Positions 34,533 through 43,615 of a stretch of 61,035 bases of DNA are shown piece after piece. The position numbers and the translations under genes are program-made. Below the pieces are notes generated by a model that was not told the DNA's origin, did no database searches, and saw nothing but the letters and a program-made list of their open reading frames with translations. Source of the stretch: Rhodopila globiformis (GTDB lineage Bacteria; Pseudomonadota; Alphaproteobacteria; Acetobacterales; Acetobacteraceae); NCBI RefSeq assembly GCF_002937115.1, contig NZ_NHRY01000274.1, positions 1-61,035 of the forward strand, in the 5' to 3' direction. The stretch's first letter is position 1. Every line of letters begins with the position of its first letter.

Positions 34533-34873
34533 GCGGCTGTGCCATTCCGTGCCGGCGGTCGTCGGTCATTACGCACCCAAAGACTCCGTCCGTCGTCCGC
34601 CGGCTTCACTATAGCAAACCGCAGGCCGGTTGGGACGCACGGGCGGCTTGTCCTATCGTCATGGCGGCCTGCGCCCACCATGACGGTGAATACGCGCCGT
34701 TGTCCTGTCCCAACCGGCCTGCGGTTTGCTGTAGAGAGCAGCACGGCGGACTTCGATTCACAGTTCGGAGGGAACCGGGCCGGGCCGCGGCTGTTGCTCT
34801 CGTGTTGATTATGCGGTGCAGGACACCACTGGCATATGGTGGCCGGCGCTTCAAACAAGACACGGAGGAAACC
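34533..34873. other. Gene-free region between DUF2459 and CHRD genes
   Basis: Divergent gap containing a 116-base element with 23-base perfect inverted ends (34614-34729) and the ribosome site of the CHRD gene (GGAGG at about 34864). No credible coding frame. Confidence 0.5.
34614..34729. mobile_element. 116-base inverted-repeat element around a REP
   Basis: Ends are a perfect 23-base inverted repeat (34614-34636 and 34707-34729; GCAAACCGCAGGCCGG inward). The centre is a CGTCATGGCGGCCTGCGCCC-type palindrome at 34657-34685. No coding capacity. It may be a very small MITE-like element or a nested hairpin; only this one copy was recognised in the window. Confidence 0.6.
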
Positions 34874-35299
34874 ATGCTGCGTCGTTCCCTGCTGCTGGCC
34901 GGCTTCGCGGTCGCCTTCGCCGGCACCGCCCACGCCGCGGTGGAAAAGTTCCACGCCACGCTCTCGCCGTCCGCGGAAGTGCCGCCCACGAAATCCACCG
35001 GATCGGGCGAGGCGAACGCCACGCTGGACACCGCTACGCATGAGCTGACCTATGACGTGACGTTCAGCGGCTTCAGCAGCGCCGTGGTTGCCGCACATAT
35101 CCACGGTCCGGCCGCGGCCGGCAAGAACGCCGGCGTCCAGGTGCCTCTGGGCAAGGCGCCGAAGAGTCCGATCCATGGCACGGCGAAGCTGACGCCGGAG
35201 CAGGAAAAGCAACTGGCGTCCGGCCTGATGTACGTGAACGTGCACACGAAGAACAACCCGAGCGGCGCCATCCGCGGCCAACTGGAGCCGATGAAGTAG
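34874..35299 (+). CDS. Secreted CHRD domain protein
   Basis: 141-residue protein with a Sec signal (about 1-21, ending GTAHA) and one CHRD domain: FHATLSPSAEVPPTKSTGSGEA, LTYDVTFSGFSS, AHIHGPA and MYVNVHTKNNPSGAIRGQL. ATG 34874 follows GGAGG closely. CHRD domains occur in chordin and in many bacterial secreted proteins of unknown role. It stands alone in front of the CoA-transferase gene. Confidence 0.9.
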   Translation: MLRRSLLLAGFAVAFAGTAHAAVEKFHATLSPSAEVPPTKSTGSGEANATLDTATHELTYDVTFSGFSSAVVAAHIHGPAAAGKNAGVQVPLGKAPKSPIHGTAKLTPEQEKQLASGLMYVNVHTKNNPSGAIRGQLEPMK

Positions 35300-35395
35300 G
35301 AGCAGTCGTACCGGGGCCATGACATGGCTCCGGTCGCCGCCCTTGCGCCCGGCGGCGATCTGACGGGACAATGGCCTGCCCAGGAAAGCAGGACC

Positions 35396-36616
35396 ATGAT
35401 CCCACGCATCGACTTTGACCCGGCCGCCCCTGCCCCGCTGGACGGTATTCGCGTCGTTGACCTGTCCAGGCTCGTCGCCGGCAACATGGTGAGCCTGCAA
35501 CTGGCGGACCAGGGCGCCGAGGTCATCAAGATCGAAGACCCGAACACCGGCGATCCGTTGCGTGCCTGGAAGGTGAACGGCCTGTCGCTGCACTGGAAAG
35601 TCTATGCGCGTAACAAGAAGAGCCTGGCGCTGAACCTGCGGGCACAGGCCGGCCGCGACGCGCTGCTGGACCTGCTGGCGGCCAGCCAGGTGCTGATCGA
35701 GAACTACCGGCCCGGCACGCTGGAGCAGATGGGGCTGGGCCCGGACGTGCTGCATGCGCGCAATCCCGGGCTGGTCATCGTGCGCATCACCGGCTTCGGT
35801 CAGGACGGCCCCTATCGCGACCGTCCCGGCTTCGGCACGCTGGTGGAAGCCATGTCGGGCTTCGCCGCCAAGAACGGCTACGATGACCGCCCCCCGGTGC
35901 TGCCGCCGCTGGCGATGGCGGACATGGTCTCGGGGCTGTACGGCGCCTATGCGGTGATGGTGGCGCTGCGCGTGGTGGAGCGCGGCGGGCGCGGGCAGGT
36001 GATCGATTTGCCATTGCTGGAGCCGATGATCTCGGTGCTCGGGCCTGATGCGGCGGCGTATCGTGTCGCCGGCGAAAAGCCGCGGCGGACCGGCAGCCGC
36101 TCGCTGACGACGTCGCCGCGGAACGTGTACGGCACCAGCGATGGGCGGTTCGTGGCGATTTCCGCCTCGATCCAGGCGATGGCCGAGCGGCTGTTCCGCG
36201 CCATCGGCCGGCCCGACGTGATCGACGATCCGCGGTTCCGCACCAACACCGACCGCGTGCGCAACATCGACGCCTGCGACGGCATCGTCGCGGCCTGGAT
36301 CGCGCAGCGCACCCTGGCGGAGGCGATGGCGGTGTTCGAGGCGGCGGAGGTGACGGCGACGCCGATTTATGAAATCGACCAGTTGCTGGACGATCCGCAC
36401 GTGCAGGCGCGCGGCGTGCTGGTGGAGGCGCCGGACGACGAGGCAGGCTCGGTGCTGATGCACAACATCATCCCGCGCCTGTCGGAAACGCCCGGGCGCC
36501 TGCGTGCCCCGGCGCCGGCGCTCGGGCAGCACACGCGGCCGGTGCTGCAATCCATCGGCTACGACGCCGCCCGGCTGGATGCGCTGAAGGCCGAGGGCGT
36601 CATCAGGGAGGGCTGA
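35396..36616 (+). CDS. CaiB/BaiF family (class III) CoA-transferase
   Basis: 406-residue class III CoA-transferase that moves CoA between carboxylic acids through an aspartyl-CoA intermediate. It starts LDGIRVVDLSRLVAGNMVSLQLADQGAEVIKIE, typical of the family, and has the DMVSGLYGAYAV segment with the likely catalytic aspartate. ATG 35396 is chosen over the open frame from 35324. The CitE-like lyase follows 2 bases after the stop, so the two form an operon. Acid substrates are not evident; a dicarboxylate such as a malyl- or citramalyl-type acid would suit the neighbour. Confidence 0.9.
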   Translation: MIPRIDFDPAAPAPLDGIRVVDLSRLVAGNMVSLQLADQGAEVIKIEDPNTGDPLRAWKVNGLSLHWKVYARNKKSLALNLRAQAGRDALLDLLAASQVLIENYRPGTLEQMGLGPDVLHARNPGLVIVRITGFGQDGPYRDRPGFGTLVEAMSGFAAKNGYDDRPPVLPPLAMADMVSGLYGAYAVMVALRVVERGGRGQVIDLPLLEPMISVLGPDAAAYRVAGEKPRRTGSRSLTTSPRNVYGTSDGRFVAISASIQAMAERLFRAIGRPDVIDDPRFRTNTDRVRNIDACDGIVAAWIAQRTLAEAMAVFEAAEVTATPIYEIDQLLDDPHVQARGVLVEAPDDEAGSVLMHNIIPRLSETPGRLRAPAPALGQHTRPVLQSIGYDAARLDALKAEGVIREG

Positions 36617-36618
36617 GC

Positions 36619-37533
36619 ATGCGTGATGACCTGCCGGTGTGGCGGTCCCTGCTGTTTGTTCCGGTGACGGCGGAGAAATTCGTTCGCACCGGCGCGGATC
36701 GCGGAGCGGACGCGATCATCCTCGACCTGGAGGACGCGGTGGCGCCGTCGCAGAAGGCGCACGCGCGGACGCTGATTGAAAGCGCCATCCCGCAGGTGGC
36801 GCGCAACGGCGCCGACGTGCTGGTGCGGGTGAACCGCCCGTGGCGGCTGCTGGTGCGGGACCTGGAGGCGGCGGTGATTCCGGGTGTCGCGGCGCTGATG
36901 CTGACCAAGGTGGACAGCCCCGAGCACGTGCAGGCCTGCGCCGACGTTGTCGCGGACCTGGAGGCGGAACGCGGCCTGCAGCCGGGCGCGCTGAAATTCA
37001 TTGCCCTGGTGGAAAACGCCGCCGGTTTCTTCCGCATCGAGCAGATCGCCCGCGCGCATCCGCGCATCGTCGGGCTGAGCCTGGGATCGGAGGATTTCGC
37101 CGCCGACGTCGGCATGCAGTCGGAGCCGGAGGGCCTGTTCTACCCCAAGCAGCAGACGATCTTCGCCGCCCGTGCCGCCGGGATCATGCCGATGGGGTTC
37201 ATCGGCTCGATCGCCGATTTCCGCGACCAGGAGGGGTTCCGCGCGATCGTTCGGCGCTCGCGGCGGCTGGGGTTCATGTGCGCCAGCGCCGTGCATCCGC
37301 TGCAGGTTGCGGTGCTGAATGAGGAGTTTTCGCCCGACCCGGCCGAGGTGGAACGGGCGGAGCGGATGATCGCCACCTACGATGCCGCGTACGCCGCCGG
37401 GCTGGGCGCGGTGCAGTTCGAGGGCGCGATGATCGACGTGCCGGTGGTGGAACGAGCGCGCGCGGTGGCAAGGCGGGCACAGGCGTTACAGGCGCGGCTG
37501 AACGCTCCGCGTCCGCCGTCGCAACGCGCTTGA
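36619..37533 (+). CDS. HpcH/HpaI (CitE-like) CoA ester lyase
   Basis: 304-residue TIM-barrel lyase of the CitE/malyl-CoA type, cleaving or forming beta-hydroxyacyl-CoA such as malyl- or citramalyl-CoA. It has RSLLFVPVTAEKF at the start, DAIILDLEDAVAP (metal-site aspartate/glutamate), VRVNRP and LSLGSEDFAADVG (second acidic site). It begins 2 bases after the CoA-transferase stop. Isocitrate lyase lies 745 bases downstream, so a link to glyoxylate/C2 metabolism is plausible, but not shown. Confidence 0.88.
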   Translation: MRDDLPVWRSLLFVPVTAEKFVRTGADRGADAIILDLEDAVAPSQKAHARTLIESAIPQVARNGADVLVRVNRPWRLLVRDLEAAVIPGVAALMLTKVDSPEHVQACADVVADLEAERGLQPGALKFIALVENAAGFFRIEQIARAHPRIVGLSLGSEDFAADVGMQSEPEGLFYPKQQTIFAARAAGIMPMGFIGSIADFRDQEGFRAIVRRSRRLGFMCASAVHPLQVAVLNEEFSPDPAEVERAERMIATYDAAYAAGLGAVQFEGAMIDVPVVERARAVARRAQALQARLNAPRPPSQRA

Positions 37534-37660
37534 TGGCACGGCAGCGTCGATACGTATCGGGAAGCGCCCATGCGTATCAGCATAAGGGGATAGGCGGAGC
37601 GAGGTCGTCGTCCCAAAAGGCGAGGGGAGGTCGTCTCCCTATCGTCATGGCCGGGCGTGT

Positions 37661-37877
37661 CCCTACGCAATGCACACATCCTGGAAACGAGTCGGAAATG
37701 ACCGTAAAATCAAGTGCTTGCCTGGGCGCCAAGAGCGTTCCCCCATCGTCATGGCCCGGCTTGTCCGGGCCACCTGTCGCGGCACACGTGCTGGAATAGG
37801 TGGCCCGGACAAGCCGGGCCATGACGAAAGGGAAACGCAGCGGCGGACCGTTTCCGAGATCTGTGCATCCCGTAGGG
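37661..37877. mobile_element. 217-base MITE-like element, copy B
   Basis: Nearly identical to the element at 28073-28289 and of equal length. It is flanked on both sides by GGGCGTGTCCC, which is the centre of the REP-like palindrome it interrupts. The paired-palindrome host is in the opposite orientation from that at copy A while the element is in the same orientation on this strand. Confidence 0.75.
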
Positions 37878-37989
37878 CGTGTCCCGGCCATCCGCCCCCC
37901 ACCGTCGAAGCGCAGATGGCCGGGACACGCCCGGCCATGACGGAGAGACAATGGACCTGGGCCTGTCTCTCCAAGTTTTCGCCCATGCG

Positions 37990-38052
37990 GCTTGTCCGGG
38001 CCATGACGGGATGGCAACTATCGCGCCGCTTGCCGGCTGTTTAACGCCAATG
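37990..38052. repeat. Half-copy of the 58.2-kb element
   Basis: Resembles, in reverse complement, the left arm of the element at 58138-58298: CCGGGCCATGACGG, then ATGGCAA, and the end TTTAACGCCAATG. The other arm is missing, so this is a decayed or truncated copy. Confidence 0.5.
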
Positions 38053-38139
38053 CGTTGCAGGCTGGCCATCTACGCCGTCTTTCGTGCAAATCGGACGGAT
38101 AGAAACCCGTTTGCATTCGTTCACGAATATTTACATGTT

Positions 38140-38176
38140 TTACAAAGTGTAAATTTTCATCGTAAAGACTTTTACA
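38140..38176. promoter_or_regulatory. Palindromic operator cluster upstream of aceA
   Basis: TTTACAAAGTGTAAA (38140-38154) is a perfect 6-base inverted repeat with 3-base spacer, followed 8 bases later by GTAAAGACTTTTAC (38163-38176), a second inverted repeat of the same TTTAC half-site. They lie 100-140 bases before the isocitrate lyase start in an AT-rich stretch and look like paired binding sites for one regulator. Confidence 0.6.
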
Positions 38177-38278
38177 GTTTTCGATGCCGGGCGCTGGATT
38201 TATACGGTGACTTCGCAGGTGCATCATCATAGATGTACGGTTCGCTCATAAAGCGGCTCAACGCGAAGGAAAGATTGG

Positions 38279-39937
38279 ATGGACAGGCTGAATTATTCCC
38301 CCGACGGTCTGGCTGGCGGCATGTCGGCCCGCGTCGGTGGCACTTCCTCTTATCAGGAGCATACCGCCAAGGTAGCCGCACTGATCGAGAGCAAGAGGGG
38401 CACCTGGGACGGCATCAGCGCCGAGTCCGTCGCCCGCATGCGCCTGCAGAACCGCTTCCAGACCGGTCTCGACATCGCCCGCTACACCGCCGCCATCATG
38501 CGTGCCGACATGGCTGCCTATGACAAGGACCCGAGCCAGTACACGCAGTCGCTCGGCGCCTGGCACGGCTTCGTCGCCCAGCAGGAGATGATTGCCGTCA
38601 AGAAGCATTTCGGCACGACCCAGCGTCGGTACATCTATCTGTCCGGCTGGATGGTCGCCGCCCTCCGGTCGGAATTCGGCCCGCTGCCCGACCAGTCGAT
38701 GCATGAGAAGACCTCGGTCCCGGCGCTGATCAAGGAAATCTACACCTTCCTCCGCCAGGCCGATGCCCGCGAACTCGGCATGCTGTTCCGTGAACTCGAC
38801 GCCGCCCGCAAGGCCGGCGACCGCGCGAAAGCAGCCGAGCTGCAGTCGCGCGTGGACAACTACCAGACCCATGTCGTGCCGATCATTGCCGACATCGATG
38901 CCGGCTTCGGCAATGCCGAGGCGACCTATCTGCTCGCCAAGAAGATGATCGAGGCGGGCGCCTGCGCGCTGCAGATCGAGAACCAGGTCTCCGACGAAAA
39001 GCAGTGCGGTCACCAGGACGGCAAGGTCACCGTGCCGCATGACGACTTCCTCGCGAAGGTGCGCGCGGTCCGCTATGCGTTCCTGGAACTGGGCGTGGAA
39101 GACGGCGTTATCGTCACCCGTACGGACTCGCTGGGCGCCGGCCTGACCAAGCAGATCGCCGTCAGCCGCACGCCGGGCGATTTGGGCGACCAGTACAACT
39201 CGTTCCTCGACTGCGAGGAAGTCGCGCCGGGCGACCAGCGTAACGGCGACGTCCTGATCAACCGCAACGGCAAGCTGCTGCGGCCGAAGCGGCTGCCCAG
39301 CAACCTGTACCAGTTCCGTCCGGGCACTGGTGCGGACCGCTGCGTGCTCGACAGCATCGCCTCCCTGCAGAATGGCGCCGATCTGCTGTGGATCGAGACC
39401 GAGAAGCCCCATATCGGCCAGATCGCCAGCATGATGGACCGCGTCCGCGAGGTCATCCCGAACGCCAAGCTGGTCTACAACAACTCGCCGTCGTTCAACT
39501 GGACGCTGAACTTCCGCCAGCAGGTGTTCGATGCCTGGGAGAAGGAAGGCAAATCGGTCGCCGAGTATGACCGCGCGAAGCTCATGAGCGCCGAATACGA
39601 CGCCACGCCGCTGGCAGCCGAGGCGGACGAGCGGATCCGCACCTTCCAGGCCGATGCCTCGAAGCGCGCCGGTATCTTCCACCACCTGATCACGCTGCCG
39701 ACGTACCATACCGAGGCGCTGGTCGTGGACAACCTGTCGAAGGAATATTTCGGCAGCCAGGGCATGCTGGGCTACGTGCTGAACGTCCAGCGCAAGGAGA
39801 TCCGCCAGGGCATCGCCTGCGTGAAGCACCAGAACATGGCGGGCTCGGACATCGGCGACGACCACAAGGACTATTTCGCCGGCGAGGCAGCCCTCAAGGC
39901 GGGTGGCGCGCACAACACGATGAACCAGTTCGGCTGA
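38279..39937 (+). CDS. aceA: Isocitrate lyase
   Basis: Cleaves isocitrate to glyoxylate and succinate, the entry to the glyoxylate shunt. The 552-residue product is the long form of the family; it has ADIDAGFGN (metal-binding aspartates, about 204-212) and the catalytic loop KQCGH with Cys243. GAAGGA lies 8 bases before ATG 38279. It is a single-gene unit with a palindromic operator cluster upstream and a strong terminator downstream. Malate synthase is not in the window. Confidence 0.95.
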   Translation: MDRLNYSPDGLAGGMSARVGGTSSYQEHTAKVAALIESKRGTWDGISAESVARMRLQNRFQTGLDIARYTAAIMRADMAAYDKDPSQYTQSLGAWHGFVAQQEMIAVKKHFGTTQRRYIYLSGWMVAALRSEFGPLPDQSMHEKTSVPALIKEIYTFLRQADARELGMLFRELDAARKAGDRAKAAELQSRVDNYQTHVVPIIADIDAGFGNAEATYLLAKKMIEAGACALQIENQVSDEKQCGHQDGKVTVPHDDFLAKVRAVRYAFLELGVEDGVIVTRTDSLGAGLTKQIAVSRTPGDLGDQYNSFLDCEEVAPGDQRNGDVLINRNGKLLRPKRLPSNLYQFRPGTGADRCVLDSIASLQNGADLLWIETEKPHIGQIASMMDRVREVIPNAKLVYNNSPSFNWTLNFRQQVFDAWEKEGKSVAEYDRAKLMSAEYDATPLAAEADERIRTFQADASKRAGIFHHLITLPTYHTEALVVDNLSKEYFGSQGMLGYVLNVQRKEIRQGIACVKHQNMAGSDIGDDHKDYFAGEAALKAGGAHNTMNQFG

Positions 39938-39965
39938 GAGCCGGTTCATCGACTGGACGGCATGT

Positions 39966-39995
39966 CGGCCCGGGGCGTATCGCCTCGGGCCGTTT
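39966..39995 (+). terminator. Rho-independent terminator of aceA
   Basis: 12-base GC-rich stem CGGCCCGGGGCG/CGCCTCGGGCCG (one G-U pair) with a TAT loop, followed by TTT. It begins 29 bases after the isocitrate lyase stop. Confidence 0.8.
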
Positions 39996-40001
39996 CCTCA
40001 C

Positions 40002-40079
40002 CGTCATGGCCGGGCGTATCCCGGCCATCTGCGCTTCGACGGTGGGGGTGGATGGCCGGGACACGCCCGGGCATGACGG
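40002..40079. repeat. Paired REP-like palindromes, intact (empty site)
   Basis: CGTCATGGCCGGGCGTATCC, then a loop CTGCGCTTCGACGG, then ATGGCCGGGACACGCCCGGG ending in CATGACGG. This is the uninterrupted form of the unit that carries the 217-base element at 28.0 and 37.7 kb. Confidence 0.75.
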
Positions 40080-40161
40080 AGGGGCAACGGACCTCTCGCG
40101 CATTGTCAGCCATCGCGGTGCCGGCACCGCCAGCTGGCTAAGCTTGAGGCGAAAGGCGGAC

Positions 40162-42513
40162 CTACTCCCCCGCCATCACCTTCTTCGGCGGCGTCTGGAC
40201 AACCGGCGCCAGTTCCGCCGCGTTGAACGAAACGACCCGACGCTCGTTGCCCACCGGCCGATACAGCGTGTCGCGCTGCACCGGGGTACGGACCAGCGAG
40301 CCAATAAGCCCCTCCATCGCCTCAGGCGGGAATTCCTGCCCGTGCTGGGTGCCGGCGGCGCGCGAGATGCTTTCGTTCATCAGCGTCCCGCCCATGTCGT
40401 TGGCGCCGGCATTCAGGCACATCGCGGCACCCTGCGGCCCCATCTTCACCCAGGATGTCTGGATGTTGGTGATCAGCGGATGCAGCACCAGGCGCGAGAC
40501 GGCATGCATCAGGACCGCCTCCCGCAACGTCGGCCCCTTGCGGGACAGGCCGCGGAGATACATCGGCGCTTCCATGTGCACGAACGGCAGCGGCACGAAC
40601 TCGGTGAAGCCACCGGTTTCCGCCTGCAGGTCGCGCAACACCAGCAGGTGCCTCGCCCAGTTCAGCGGCCGCTCGACATGCCCATACATGATCGTGGACG
40701 TCGTCCGCAGCCCCAGCCTGTGCGCGGCCCGCACCACATCGACCCATTGCTGCGTGTTGATCTTGTCCGGGCAGATGATGGCGCGGATTTCGTCGTCCAG
40801 GATTTCCGCGGCCGTACCCGGCAGCGTTCCCAGCCCGGCCTCCTTCAGGCGGGTCAGGAATTCCGTCAGCGACAGGCCGAGCGTTGCCGCGCCCTGCGTC
40901 ACCTCTAGCGGCGAGAAGGCATGGATGTGCATGCCCGGAACCGCCGCTTTGATCGCCTTGCAGACGTTGACGTAGGTCTGGCCGGTATAATCCGGGTGGA
41001 TGCCGCCTTGCAGGCACACCTCCGTCGCGCCCCGGTCCCAGGCTTCCTGCGACCGGCGGACGATTTCGCCCATGTCGAGATCATACGGCGTGCCGCGCAG
41101 CGCCTCGTGCGTCTTGCCCTTGGAGAAGGCGCAGAACTTGCAGCGATAATAGCAGATGTTGGTGTAGTTGATATTGCGGTTGACGACGTAGCGCACCGTG
41201 CCACCGCTGACCGATTTGCGGAGCTCATCGGCGACCTCGATCACCCGCTCATAATCAACGTCACGGGCGGCAAACAGGCGGACGATCTCCGGTTCATCCA
41301 GCCGCTCGCCGGCAACGGCGCGGTCGATAATCCGTTCCACGTGCGGGTCAACCTTGCTGAGCCGGATCGGCCCCGGCTTCGGCTCGAACGTCAGGCCCGG
41401 CGCCCAGTCATCGTCGCGCGCCCAGCCCTCGGCGTCCGCCAGTTGCATCACCCGCGTCGCGACCTTGGAATGCAGCCACCGCCCGGGCTCCGCCGCCCAG
41501 GCCGGGTAGATCGGCAGGCGCGGCACCAGGATCTTGTCCATTTCCGCCGTGCGCAGGGCCAAGGCTTCCAGCTCCGGCCATGGGGCCTCGGGATTGACGT
41601 GATCCGGCGTCACCGGCGAGACGCCGCCCCAATCATCGATGCCCGCCTCGATCAGCTTCTGGTAAACCCCCGGCGACAGATTGGGCGGCGCCTGCACGTG
41701 CACATCGGCCGGCAGGATCAACCGCGCCGCGGCGATGGTCCACAGCAGGTCGAGCAGATCAGGCTCTTCGGCACTTGCCAGCTTGGTATCCGGCTTGGCT
41801 CGGAAGTTCTGCACGATCACTTCCTGGATATGACCATGCGCGGCGTGCAGGTCGCGGATCGCCGCCAGCGCCTCCAGCCGTTCCGCCCGCGTCTCGCCGA
41901 TGCCAATCAGGATGCCGGTGGTGAACGGCACGGCAAGCTCCCCCGCCAGGCGCAGGGTTTCCAGCCGCACGGCCGGCAGTTTGTCGGGCGAGCCGTAGTG
42001 GACGCCGCCCGGCGCGCATAGCCGCTCGCTGGTGGATTCCAGCATGATGCCCTGGCTCGCCGACACCTCCCGCAGGCCGGCGATCTCCTCCCGCGTCATC
42101 ACACCCGGGTTCACGTGCGGCAGCAGCGAGGTTTCCTTCAGCACCAGCGCGCACATCGCACGCAGATAGCTGATGGTCGTTTCATGGCCGAGTTCCGCCA
42201 GTGCCTCCCGCGCCGCACGGTAGCGCAGCTCGGGCTTGTCGCCCAGCGTGAACAGCGCCTCGGTGCAGCCGGCCGCTTCCCCGGCGCGGGCAATCGCCAG
42301 CACTTCCTCCGCCGAGAGATAGGCGGCATGCCCGGCCCTGGGCCGCTCCGCAAACGTGCAATAGTGGCAGACGTCGCGGCACAGCCTGGTCAGCGGAATG
42401 AACACCTTGCGCGAGTAGGAGACGGTCCGTCCGAACGCGTCGTCGCGCTTCTGCGCGGCCTTTGCCATCAACGCGGGCAGAGGCGTGGTTTCCAGCCAGG
42501 TCAGATCGGTCAT
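40162..42513 (-). CDS. fbiC: FO synthase, fused CofG-CofH (FbiC)
   Basis: Builds FO, the deazaflavin core of coenzyme F420, from tyrosine and a pyrimidine with two radical SAM reactions. The 783-residue product has two CX3CX2C sites: Cys45/49/52 (CRDVCHYC, CofG half) and Cys454/458/461 (CYYRCKFC, CofH half), and the CofH block NRNINYTNIC. ATG 42513 has GGAAG upstream; the frame open to 42684 lacks similarity. The fused form is usual in actinobacteria and occurs in a minority of proteobacteria. It is divergent from two luciferase-like F420-type genes. Other F420 genes (cofC, cofD, cofE) are not in the window. Confidence 0.95.
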   Translation of the reverse strand: MTDLTWLETTPLPALMAKAAQKRDDAFGRTVSYSRKVFIPLTRLCRDVCHYCTFAERPRAGHAAYLSAEEVLAIARAGEAAGCTEALFTLGDKPELRYRAAREALAELGHETTISYLRAMCALVLKETSLLPHVNPGVMTREEIAGLREVSASQGIMLESTSERLCAPGGVHYGSPDKLPAVRLETLRLAGELAVPFTTGILIGIGETRAERLEALAAIRDLHAAHGHIQEVIVQNFRAKPDTKLASAEEPDLLDLLWTIAAARLILPADVHVQAPPNLSPGVYQKLIEAGIDDWGGVSPVTPDHVNPEAPWPELEALALRTAEMDKILVPRLPIYPAWAAEPGRWLHSKVATRVMQLADAEGWARDDDWAPGLTFEPKPGPIRLSKVDPHVERIIDRAVAGERLDEPEIVRLFAARDVDYERVIEVADELRKSVSGGTVRYVVNRNINYTNICYYRCKFCAFSKGKTHEALRGTPYDLDMGEIVRRSQEAWDRGATEVCLQGGIHPDYTGQTYVNVCKAIKAAVPGMHIHAFSPLEVTQGAATLGLSLTEFLTRLKEAGLGTLPGTAAEILDDEIRAIICPDKINTQQWVDVVRAAHRLGLRTTSTIMYGHVERPLNWARHLLVLRDLQAETGGFTEFVPLPFVHMEAPMYLRGLSRKGPTLREAVLMHAVSRLVLHPLITNIQTSWVKMGPQGAAMCLNAGANDMGGTLMNESISRAAGTQHGQEFPPEAMEGLIGSLVRTPVQRDTLYRPVGNERRVVSFNAAELAPVVQTPPKKVMAGE

Positions 42514-42659
42514 GGCAACTTCCGTGCTGCGTCCTCGGTGAAGCGCTACGGGACCAGCCAAAGCCGCCTTCACGGATCTGCCTTGGACCGTCCCATTGCC
42601 TCTTTGCGCCGCATCGTGTGCTATCGCCGCCCATAACGCAAACCAAGCCGGAGGAACGA

Positions 42660-43613
42660 ATGCAGATCGGTTGCAGCGCCCCAACCAGCGGCGCCCTGAT
42701 CGAGCCCGACAGCCTGCTTCGCATCGCGACGGAGGCTGAAAATCTCGGCTTCGACTATGTCACCGTCAGCGACCATGTGATGATCCCGACCAGCATCGCC
42801 TCGCGCTATCCGTATTCCGACTCCGGCGAGTTCCCCTCGGGCGCCGCGGCGCCCCGGCTGGAGCAACTGACCGCGGCGACGTTCATCGCGGCGGCGACGA
42901 AAAAGCTGCGGATCGTCACCTCGGTCATGGTGGTGCCGCACCGCCCGGCGGTGCTGACGGCGAAGATCCTGGCAACGCTGGATTATCTTTCCAAGGGCCG
43001 GCTGACGCTCGGCATCGGCGCCGGCTGGTGCGAGGAGGAGTTCATCGCCATCGGCGCGCCGCCGTTTGCTGAACGTGGCGCGGTGACGGACGAATTCATG
43101 GCCGTCTGCCGCGAGTTGTGGACTGCGGACGAACCGAAATTCGACGGCAAATACGTCCGGTTCAAGGACGTGCTGTTCCCGCCCAAGCCGCCGCAAGGCG
43201 CGATCCCGATCTGGGTTGGCGGCGAAAGCGGCCCTGCTCTGCGGCGCACCGCCCGCTATGGCGACGCCTGGTACCCCATCGGCACCAACCCGCAGTTCCC
43301 GATGGATACGCTGACCCGCTTCAAGGCCGGCGTGACGAAGCTGCGGGCCCTGACGGAAAAAGCCGCCCGTAATCCGGCCTCGGTCGGGCTGGCGTATCGC
43401 GTGTCGTCGCACCCCGAGGCGCAGCCGAAGGGAACCGTCGACGGCGAGCGGAAACTGTTCACCGGCGCCGCCGCCGATTACGCCGGCGACATCAAGGCGC
43501 TTCAGGACGTCGGCGTCACGGCCTTCGACTTCGGCCTGTTCGGCCCGGACCTGAACGCCACCATCGCCAACCTGCGCCGCTTCCGCGACGACGTCATGGC
43601 AAAGGTGCGCTGA
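42660..43613 (+). CDS. LLM class F420-dependent oxidoreductase (TIGR03619-like)
   Basis: 317-residue luciferase-like TIM-barrel protein, of the group that uses F420 in mycobacteria. It has FDYVTVSDHVMIPTS near 34-48, TSVMVVPHRPAVLTAK, SKGRLTLGIGAGW and PIWVGGESGPALRRTARYGDAW. GGAGG lies 7 bases before ATG 42660. Neighbourhood with an FO synthase gene 146 bases away, divergent, supports F420 rather than FMN as cofactor. Substrate is unknown. The next luciferase-like gene starts 2 bases after its stop. Confidence 0.9.
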   Translation: MQIGCSAPTSGALIEPDSLLRIATEAENLGFDYVTVSDHVMIPTSIASRYPYSDSGEFPSGAAAPRLEQLTAATFIAAATKKLRIVTSVMVVPHRPAVLTAKILATLDYLSKGRLTLGIGAGWCEEEFIAIGAPPFAERGAVTDEFMAVCRELWTADEPKFDGKYVRFKDVLFPPKPPQGAIPIWVGGESGPALRRTARYGDAWYPIGTNPQFPMDTLTRFKAGVTKLRALTEKAARNPASVGLAYRVSSHPEAQPKGTVDGERKLFTGAAADYAGDIKALQDVGVTAFDFGLFGPDLNATIANLRRFRDDVMAKVR

Positions 43614-43615
43614 CC

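Larger units (their letters stand above)
37534..38139. other. Gene-free repeat region upstream of aceA
   Basis: Holds REP-like palindromes, copy B of the 217-base element (37661-37877), the second half of the interrupted palindrome with its loop (37878-37940, including the uninterrupted palindrome GGCCGGGACACGCCCGGCC at 37918-37936) and a half-copy of another element (37990-38052). No credible gene. AT content rises sharply after about 38080, toward the aceA promoter. Confidence 0.6.

Noticed and set aside
34529-36550. 673-codon antisense frame across CHRD and CoA-transferase genes
   Set aside because: Same composition artefact; the plus strand holds two clear families with ribosome sites.
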